Made by a program: the position numbers and the translations under genes. From contig MDYQ01000477.1 in the NCBI GenBank assembly GCA_003024175.1, positions 1-64,000 of the forward strand: a stretch of 64,000 bases of DNA, written 5' to 3'. The notes beneath the pieces were generated by a model. It saw only the letters and a list, made by a program, of their open reading frames with translations, had not been told where the DNA came from and did not search any database. Positions 55,918-64,000 of the stretch are shown piece after piece. Each line of letters starts with the position of its first letter. The first letter of the stretch is position 1. The DNA comes from Planoprotostelium fungivorum. Taxonomy: Eukaryota; Evosea; Variosea; Cavosteliida; Cavosteliaceae.

Positions 55918-56311
55918 TTTGTGATCAGGAGGACATCTGAATTATTCGCGAACGCGGGGAAAATAATCCTGATCTACAACCTATTAATTACCAGTTATTG
56001 TACAGCTCGTTGGTAGAGGGGCTTCCCCTGCGATCATCTATGAGGATCATCTTCATCACCCAATTTAAATCATTCCATAGAGTTCAATTTGAACAATTAC
56101 GAATATCCCTTGTTCTCTCTTCCGCCGTGAACCGTTTCAGAGACCACTTCAGTTACAATACGAAAGTTACGGGTATGCAGAGGCTAAAGAGGGTCGAGCG
56201 AAGTGCGGATGAATTATTCTTGTGAAGGCGGCACATTCAGGTGCATTTTCTCAGGAAAAGGTCCGTCCTCAACTTCTTCACTTTTTTGAGACATAGAACA
56301 ACACACGAGGC
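55918..56311. other. Divergent promoter region
   Basis: About 394 bases between the hypothetical gene (-) and the receptor tyrosine kinase (+). A/T-rich near 55970-56000 (acctattaattaccag). No gene is supported; one open frame (55998-56225) lacks motifs. Confidence 0.5.
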
Positions 56312-59300
56312 ATGAGGGCCTTCTGGATCCTCTTAACCTTCGTCTGTCTGGTTAATTCAGTATTGGCTGAATGTCTGTCAACCGTAAAAGAACCTTTCTA
56401 CTTTGATTTGAGTAGTGTTCGTGGCTTGGGAGATGTGCAGTGAGATAATCATCGACGTGAAATTTTCTGATCTCGTAGGACTTATTACCACGCCTCTTTG
56501 GATTCATTTCAGGCGTTTTGGAACCCCTGCGGGTGAATACCGTTGTCCGTTGGCCTCTAATCGAACATCATAGTGATTTACGTGGTAGCTCCGCAGGTAT
56601 CTATGATATAAGAGAATGCCTCGGCTCTCTGTGCCTGCAATCGGTCCAGACCGGAACCTGGTATACCAGTGTAGAAGAGTCCTTTATAACCGAGGGAGAT
56701 ACCCTCTCTTGGAACAGTCTTCTATTGACCAGTCTCGCCCCCGACATCACTTTGAATGTCACCATCCGGATCGTCTGTGATCCATCAAGAGATGATTCAG
56801 TTCTCCTTTGGATCAGTGACACGTACCTCGAGTTTCATACACCCTGTCGAGCCATCAGCAACAATGTCGTTCAATGTGAGGAGACTGCATCACATCAATA
56901 ACGAACCCCATGCAGCAGGAACAAGAGAGACGATCAACATCACCACTTCGTTTCTACCATCTCAAAAGGACACTTTAGAATTATCAGGCGAGTACATCAA
57001 ATGCGACGGCTACACTCTGTATGAAGACAACATCACTGTCTCTTTCGATTGCGACATTTCATACAATGCCACCAAGCAGACGAAGATGACTCTCTCATCT
57101 ACGATGGATGGAACTGTCTATTCAACTTTCTCTCTGTTCATCCTATCCGAAGGTGGGATGAGATTCATGTGACCCAAAACTCAGAGATCACAGGCACATT
57201 TCGTCTAACTGAGAATATTCTCTTTGGTGAGCAACAGATGAATCGATCGATCGTGTTCATCTGTATAGAACATGAGGTGCTGATCTCCTGTCAGGGATGC
57301 GATATCTATCTCAGATGGGAATGGAAGAGATGAACATCCAGTTACCCGATGGTAATCACACCTGCAATCCTTACGATACCTTCCGATTCAACAATACTAC
57401 ATCCTTCTCCCTCTCTACTTCTACTGCAGTGACATTCACCGGTACGTTCTTCTGTCCTCTCTCTTCTCACAACAAGGACAGATTGCAATTTCTGGTTCAA
57501 CAACATCGATCAGTTACACTTGTCCAAGCTCGAATTCATTGGAACGGAGAAACAGTACTCTGAATTCATTCTGATGGAGACGATGAGAGATGAGATGACG
57601 AGCATCATCATCACCGATTGTCACTTTACGATGGACATTCCTCAGTACGCACAAATCTCCCCCGTCATCGCTTCCATCTTTCTGAAATCTCCCTATCCTT
57701 ACCAAACGAATCTCCTTCTCTTCCAAGTGGTCTCCTCTACATTCAACAACGTGAGTCATCTCTCGATTGATGGTGGAATGATGATCGATGGTAGTGCACT
57801 GTACCCCAGACATTGTACAACATCGATACGATCGCTGCCTACAACTCTTCCTTCTTGAGGGTGACTTCTGAACTCTCAATCACATCTCACTCGTTCTTCT
57901 ACCCATTCGCTCCATCTTGTATCATTCAATTCACACTGATATCCACGTGATGAATTCTCTGACATCATCAGACTGTGGGTCAGCCGGGGAATCTTGTCGC
58001 TTATGCGAATTCGTTCCGTCAATTTACATCCCAGGGGAACGTCTACGACTGTTTCTCCAGATCGATCTACACACCCCAGACCCACACCTGCTTCCAAACC
58101 GTATTCTCTGATGTAGTTCAGAACATCACCACCATGGATGATGTCTACGTCTATCTGTTGCCTGATCCATCCTACGATTCACCCTTCCTGACTCCCATGT
58201 GGGCCCTACTTGCCACCCCCCTCTCATTCACCATGATCAACTGCTCTTCCCATATCACCTTCAAGACTCTCGTGTGGATCGATGGTCAAGATGGAGAGAT
58301 GTATAGCAAGGTGAGTGTACCCTTCTATACGAGAGGATAACTGGTCTCAGGTCATATTATCCAATAATGATTTCACGGGTGAGAAGGAGTGAAAGAGAAA
58401 GTGTGACGGTGTGCAGGAGAGTTTGTCACGTCTGCCGCCATCGATCTCCATCATTGTGACGTGGAACTGTCAGACAACCGAATATTCATCACTTATCCGG
58501 CCAATCCAACGAACGGAGGATTATTGTACGCGGGACGGAGCATCGTTACCATGAGGAACAACGTGTGGAGTGGAATGATGGGATCAACGGGTCAGTTCTA
58601 CGTATCATCACTCACTGACCTCGTGACAGGATTGTTCATAGAGACCTCATCCATCACCATCATCAACGAAACGTTCACGAACAATCAGATCGCAGGGTAC
58701 AGCTACGGAGGCAAGGGAGGTGTTCTCAGCTGTTCTTCATGTGGATCATCCTTCCTCTTCTCGTCTCATTCGAACAGCTCAAATTGAAATCTACAACTCT
58801 ACGTTCACGAACAATTTGGCTTACCTGGGAGGTGCGATGGGTCTCTTCAACATGATCAGTGTGAATATCGACGGTCTACAATGCGCCAATAATACGGCAC
58901 TCGAATCGGGAGGATGCATATACATCGCAGACGGTACGACGGACATCAACATCAAGAGTGAGCTCATCCATCATCTTTCTCATCTCTTATACTTCCCTCA
59001 GATGCAAACATTGTGAACAACACCGCAGAGTTGTTGGGTGGAGCGATCTCCATGTCAAGAGGAGACCGACACAATCTGGCCATCGATTCGTTTCTGATGA
59101 TCAACAACTCCTCTCCCATCGTGGGGGGTGAGTGACTCTCTTTTCTCCCATCTCTCATCACTGTAGGGGCTATCTCGACCAACAGCAAGAGTGGAAACAT
59201 CCTGTTGACCAACGGAATCTTTCGAGGGAACAGAGGATATTACAGTGCCTCGGTCATGCATCAAGACGAAATGACCTCCACGGACATCCTCATGGTGAAG

Positions 59301-62300
59301 AACGTCATCGTGGAAGACAATCACTCCCTGTTGGGGTCCATCAGTCTCGCCGGACAAGTTCTTCAGTTGTCCCTCTCCAACACATCCTTTCGATCCAATA
59401 CTGCGGTGGAGGGTGCCATACTCTTCATCAAAGGACACACGGACCATCTCATCATGGAAGACATCATGGCAACGGATACATCTGCTCAGGGTAACGGTGG
59501 ATTGATCTACATCGATGGAGACATCAAATCGATGAGTGAGTGTCTCATCATCGTCCACCGTTGATGAGAGTCAGGTATCATCGGATCTTCCTTCGAGAGG
59601 AACAGTGCCACTTCATTCGGAGGTTGCATATATCACCGTGGTGCAGTGGATAACATTCTATTCGCTTCCTCTCACTTCAAGTCCAACAATGCCTCCTCCG
59701 GTGGAGTCATCTATTCCGTATCTACGACAACAAACTCCAGTAACATCACTCTATCCGGTGAATGGGTCTAATTTCAGCCTCCATCTCCTCTTCCTCTTGA
59801 TCTGATGACTCTTTAGATTGTATCTTTGAAGACAACAGTGCATACCAATTGGGGGGAGCCATCTATCTCGACAATTACGATCAGATTCACATCTCTTCTT
59901 CCATCATCAGAGGCAATCAAGCCTCACTTTCCGGAGCTTTCTTGTACATCACATCCACCAGAAGAAATCACACGAGTGTATCCATCGTGGATAGTACCTT
60001 GACCGAGAACATCTCCCCCAATGGAGCAGTGATGTACAGTGCATGGAACGATGGAAATTTTTCCACGCGAAACAATTACTGGAAGGAAAACGTCGCCGTG
60101 GAAGGTTCAGTCGTGGAGACGCACGGATCGAACGACATTCACATGAGTGACGATCGAATAGAAGATCACAGGGTGAGTGAGAATAGACTTCGATGAATGA
60201 AGTGATCTGTAGGTTGGTAATGGATTCTTGAGCACACACGATGGTGTCATCTCCCTCACTGCGGAAGGTCTGGTGGCCCTCAGAAACATGGCATCGAACA
60301 ATGGTTCACTCTTCCGTCTATTGGGAGATACCATACAGGGAATTGACATCCGACGGTGTAACCTGTCATCGTGAGTCTCCTTCGTGAGGTGACGGATCGT
60401 TCTGAACCGATCCATCCAGAAATTATGCGATGAACGCAGGAGGTGTGATCTACATCAATGGAAGGCAAGGAAAAAAACCATTGAAGATAAATCTCACCAC
60501 AGCGTCGAATAACACTGCCACCTTCGGCGGCTCCATCTATCTACAACGTGAGTCTCCTCCTCTTCCCACGTGACACGCCTCAGAGGTAACAAGAGTGGAG
60601 ATCACAGCGAGCACCTTCACGAACAATCGTGTCAACGATACAGCCGGAGCCATCTATCTATCCATGTTCAGCTCGAACACAAAGAGAGATGCACAGAGAG
60701 GAACGAGCACGATTGAGAGTACCACCATGGTGGGAAATCTGGCAAAAACGAAGGGAGGGGCCATCTATGCCACGGGAGGTGACGTTCGGGTGACGAACAG
60801 TCAGATGACGGAGAATCACTCTCCGAAAGAAAAGTTGGGGAGTATATCCATCGAATCTGGACAACTATCGGTCAATCGATCAAGGTGAGAGAGAATAGAG
60901 AGGTGAAAGCTGACACTCGGATGAGTTTATCTGGTGTCTCTCTCCTCTCCGGTTCGTCTGCGGTCTCCGATTCATCTTCGACTCTATCCTCCATTCAGTG
61001 TCCCTCCCCCTACATCTCACAGACTTCGAGTCAAGGTGTACACGATGTCGATCGGTTTTAAGGTTTAACATGGTACAGGTACGGTGACGTGTGTGAGAGA
61101 CACGAGATTGTCTGCGGGGGCCATCGCAGGGATCGTCATCGGAGTGTTGGTGGCTGTCATCTTGATCGTCTCCATTGTTCTGGGATATCTCTATCGAAAG
61201 AAATTGGAGAAGAGGAAGATCAGAGATCTAGAGATGCGTCGATTGAACGTGTCAGACATCATGCTGGATGATGTCATGGTGAGAAGATGTTGCAGGCGTG
61301 AACTCAAATCTTCAGGTACACGAGAGGATCGGTGCGGGTAATTTTGGAGAAGGTATACATTTCATCTCATCCTATAAGATGATCTCACATGACTTTCCAT
61401 CGCATTCATCATAGAATCATACCCACTCGTGCTTTTATCCTCGATTGAATCCATTTCAGTCTATCGAGGCTTCTGGAACGAGACCGAAGTGGCACTGAAG
61501 GGAGTGAAGGTGAGAATTCGATCCCACACGTGTGATCTCAGCGTGGATAGAACACTGGATCTGTTGAAGACACCAAGTGGAGAGAAGAGATTGTCCTCCT
61601 CAAAAAGTTGAATCATCCCAACGTCGTTCGATTATTGGGAGTGACCCTACACAACGATGCTTTCCTGGCAGTTCTGGAGTTTATGGAGAATGGATCATTA
61701 GATAGGTGCGTCTCCCATTCAGATGATGTGTCACCATCTGTGTCGAATCATCCATCATCGTCTGATCACATCGACTGATCGTGTGACAGCTACTTGAGAC
61801 AGTCACAGAGAGAACTGAACGATAATAACCTCATCGTCCTGTGCTTTGACGTGGTGAAAGGGATGATGTACCTCCAGTCCAAAGGTACACCACCCCTATC
61901 ATCATCATCTGCTCATCTGATCACTGCAGGTATCATCCATCGTGATCTCGCTGCGAGAAACATTCTAGTCAGCTCCTCAAAACATGCCAAGGTGATCTCC
62001 CAATCATGTGAAACGAAGAGTCATCGTGTGTAGATCTCTGATTTTGGAATGAGTCGAGAGGGCAATTATGAATCGACTGATCAAGTGATGCCTTATCGAT
62101 GGTCGGCCCCCGAGATGATCGAACATCACACGAGCAGTCACGAGAGTGATGTGTGGAGTTTCGGTGTTCTGAGTTGGTGATTCGTTCATCTCAATTCCTC
62201 TCATCTTGTTCTTTCATCTCATGGTTTATTCAGGGAGATCTTCTCGTTTGGTAGAATTCCTTATTATCAACTGGCGACGAATCGCGAGGTGGTCGTTCAT

Positions 62301-62693
62301 GTTGTTCAGGAGAAGAAGATATTGGAGAAGCCATACAGGTGGGATCACATCATGTCTTGTTACCTAATCACATCGATCCACGCTGAATGATACATCAGAT
62401 GCCCAGATGAAATGTATGAGATCCTTCTCAAGTGAGTCCTCGATGATAGAGAGTGTGCTCATGATGCCCTCAGTTGTTGGAAATACAAAGCGGAAGATCG
62501 ATATACCTTCAGAGAGATACACAAAAGCATGAGAGAGCTGTTCGACATCCTTCCACCTGATAACGATCATTACCTGACTCCTTCTGTAACTGACCCTCTG
62601 AGGTCTGAGGATGTGAATTCAGATGCCCATCCGTATGTAAGCCAAGGAGACACCTCAGCCTATTCCTTCGATCCTTCAGCCGATGTAGAGTGA
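56312..62693 (+). CDS. Receptor tyrosine kinase with Pmp-like beta-helix ectodomain
   Basis: Signal peptide MRAFWILLTFVCLVNSVLAE. An N-terminal part resembles the mannose-6-phosphate receptor homology fold (FYFDLSSVRGLGDVQTYY, FWNPCGEYRCP). Then come long N-glycosylated repeats with GGAI-x-FxxN character (FTNNLAYLGGAMGLF, NNTAELLGGAISM, FRSNTAVEGAILF, MVGNLAKTKGGAIYA), as in Chlamydia Pmp and pectin-lyase-type right-handed helices (58450-60880). The transmembrane helix AGAIAGIVIGVLVAVILIVS (about 61110-61190) is followed by the kinase: RIGAGNFGEVYRGFW, VALKGVK, IIHRDLAARNILVS (61930), ISDFGMSRE (62035), YRWSAPEMI, SDVWSFGVLSW, and CWKYKAEDRYTFREI. HRDLAARN is the receptor-tyrosine-kinase form, and all catalytic residues are present. 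The tail has YVSQ and AYSF tyrosines. About 20 exons. Confidence 0.82.
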
Positions 62694-63443
62694 GTGATCG
62701 AGTCTTCATCCATCATATTTATCGGGCGTCAGAGCTGGTTATGATCACGAAGATTCTTGATGGATTTGGAACCCGGTTGTAATCGGCCGATAAATAGAAC
62801 GCCTGCGAACCATCCGTATTTCACATCACTCTCGTCGATCGTTGAATTCGCCTTGCAGATTCGAATATCAAATTGTTGATCCACAATGATTCGATCAAAG
62901 TGAGATGATGGTCGAAATGCACCAACTCGTCACCTTTGAACTTGCAGTTTTCGAATCCTTATACCTAGATTCACTTGACGCTCCCCTCTTCGCGTTCCGG
63001 AGTGGCGTCCGATGTGATTCTGATTAGCTTGACCTCTGCTATACTCCGTGTCTCGATCTGTTCCTTTTGGCAACGAAGGATCTCAGATCCAATGGTTGAG
63101 CATAGATGCAATGGTCGAACATAACGCCTCGTCGAGCACATCCTCTAGAACAACAATCACATGTGGCACAATTCGAATCAAACAAAGGATCGGGTATATG
63201 TGTTAAGAGCTTGCCGATGAAAACCAATGTTGAAACATCAAAGAATAATGAGGAAAAGGTCAAATACGATCAGTTATACTAAGGTTTTGAAGTGTATTCA
63301 CGAAGAGGAAGATCCATAGGAATATTGAATAGGTTGTCCAAGATATCTAAAATAGAGGCGCAGGTACTATTGGCCAGATGGCGGTGTTACTCGACAGGTG
63401 ACCGTGGACTATCCATACTTCTCTCCCCCTCCATGGAAGAAGC
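62694..63443. other. Intergenic region
   Basis: About 750 bases between the receptor kinase stop and the convergent eL41 gene. I see no coding exon with motif support, no tRNA and no clear repeat. The short open frames here look random. Confidence 0.5.
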
Positions 63444-63568
63444 TTACTTGGAGCGACTCCTCATCTTCCTTCTTTTCCTCTTCAGTCTGCGCATTCTCTT
63501 CTTTCTCCACTGTATTCCCTTCAGTTCCTTCCCTCTCTCTCAGGTTCGACGCTCACCTTGGCTCTCAT
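63444..63568 (-). CDS. RPL41: Ribosomal protein eL41 (25 residues, one intron)
   Basis: Exon 1 (63568-63557) codes MRAK. A 47-nt intron with GTGAGC donor and TACAG acceptor (63556-63510) follows. Exon 2 (63509-63444) codes WRKKRMRRLKRKRRKMRSRSK and the stop, giving the near-invariant eukaryotic eL41, the smallest ribosomal protein, which sits at the 60S-40S interface. The protein is so short that length-based gene callers miss it; the reading rests on an almost exact match to the known family sequence. The C-terminal MRSRSK has Ser where many species have Gln. Confidence 0.95.
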
Positions 63569-63693
63569 GGTGCCTTTAGATCTAGTGAAGCTCTTGGAAA
63601 GACGAGAGTAGAAATATAAACAAAAAACCTCCCTCCCTCCCTGCCATTTCCCTCCCTCCCCCCATTTCTCCGCTTTTCTTCTCACACGAAGAA

Positions 63694-64000
63694 ATGGCCT
63701 CGCCGATGCAATCTACAACGCTCCCTCTTCATGTCCCGAGATTGGGCAAACTTCCCTCCTTAGCACAGAGCATGTCTGACCTCGATGAGAGGCGTAGACG
63801 TAGAGAGGAGAGGGAGAGACAGAGAGAACAAGAAGAAGCTGAAGCAGCTGAGAGGAGATTGAAGAGAGAGAGAGAAAGGTCAGGCCATTGGCTCATCGTC
63901 GCTGCTGAACGTGAATCACAGGGAGGCGAGAAGACTTCAGAGTACTTCGGATGCACCGACGACGACGAAACCATTGGACATTGCGAGCGTTACACGGAGA
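63694..64000 (+). CDS. Charged coiled-coil protein, 5' part cut by window edge
   Basis: ATG opens MASPMQSTTLPLHVPRLGKL, then LAQSMSDLDERRRRREERER and a long E/R/A-rich helix (QEEAEAAERRLKRERER), open to the last base of the window in one frame. A donor-like GTCAGG near 63879 could instead end exon 1. The frame starts only 126 bases from the eL41 start codon on the other strand, so the two share a promoter region. No family can be named from this fragment. Confidence 0.55.
   Translation, partial: MASPMQSTTLPLHVPRLGKLPSLAQSMSDLDERRRRREERERQREQEEAEAAERRLKRERERSGHWLIVAAERESQGGEKTSEYFGCTDDDETIGHCERYTE

Noticed and set aside
1-64000. LTR elements, Polinton-like elements, toxin genes and tRNA genes
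   Set aside because: No terminal repeats, reverse transcriptase, integrase or capsid-type motifs, and no tRNA T-loop/A-box pairs, were recognised by eye; low-copy or short examples could be missed.

Overview
The window is nuclear DNA of a unicellular eukaryote. Genes are dense on both strands, intergenic gaps are mostly under 500 bases, and introns are short (about 40-70 nt) with GTGAG-like donors and a TGAC branch-point word close to the acceptor. Gene content fits an amoebozoan: several single-pass receptor kinases, a Chlamydia-Pmp-type beta-helix ectodomain, RasGEF and DEP/Sec7 regulators, a Zn2Cys6/PAS transcription factor, and TRAF/RING proteins in tandem. SPEF1-like and MORN proteins suggest a flagellate stage. 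This assignment is inference; a unicellular holozoan is not excluded. No virus-like element, CRISPR array or tRNA was recognised.

Layout. 1-1361 (-) is the N-terminal part of an IREH1/RIM15/MAST-like AGC kinase running off the left edge. 1735-3218 (-) is a DUSP12/Yvh1 orthologue whose phosphatase active site is destroyed while its zinc domain is intact. 3496-16057 (-) is the most striking region: three head-to-tail paralogues coding for single-pass receptors with a signal peptide, an Asn-glycosylated ectodomain, a GAIN/GPS autoproteolysis-like module with the HL-T site, one transmembrane helix and a pseudokinase domain (HCN for HRD, SLG for DFG), ending in a conserved D/E-N-L/V-Y tail motif. 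16453-20286 (+) is a DEP-PH-Sec7 Arf exchange factor. 20487-21846 (+) joins an F-box to an MBD4-type DNA glycosylase.

21916-24205 (-) is an ERT1/RDS2-like Zn2Cys6-PAS factor. Then come TAF8 (+), a SPEF1-like CH-domain protein (-), GPN2 GTPase (+), an unrecognised coiled-coil/acidic protein (+), a PAP2 membrane phosphatase (-), an OCH1-like mannosyltransferase (+) preceded by a broken copy of its first exon, RidA (+), a D-lactate-dehydrogenase-type enzyme (+), a FrnE/DsbA-like oxidoreductase (-), a RasGEF (+), a hypothetical nuclear protein (-), a long MORN protein (+) with uncharacterised exons after it, two tandem TRAF-type RING proteins (+), a secreted GPI-type GH17/CBM43 glucanase (-), a DNAJB12-like J protein with an FG-repeat tail (-), a hypothetical protein (-), an active receptor tyrosine kinase with Pmp-like repeats (+), the 25-residue ribosomal protein eL41 (-), and the start of a charged coiled-coil protein (+) cut by the right edge.

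The receptors suggest a signalling theme. Three non-catalytic receptors with GPS modules and tail tyrosines lie in the same 64 kb as a receptor tyrosine kinase with intact HRDLAARN and DFG motifs, an arrangement reminiscent of ErbB3-like scaffolds working with active kinases. That link is a hypothesis. Exon boundaries below are read by eye, so spans of spliced genes are approximate inside and reliable mainly at their ends.
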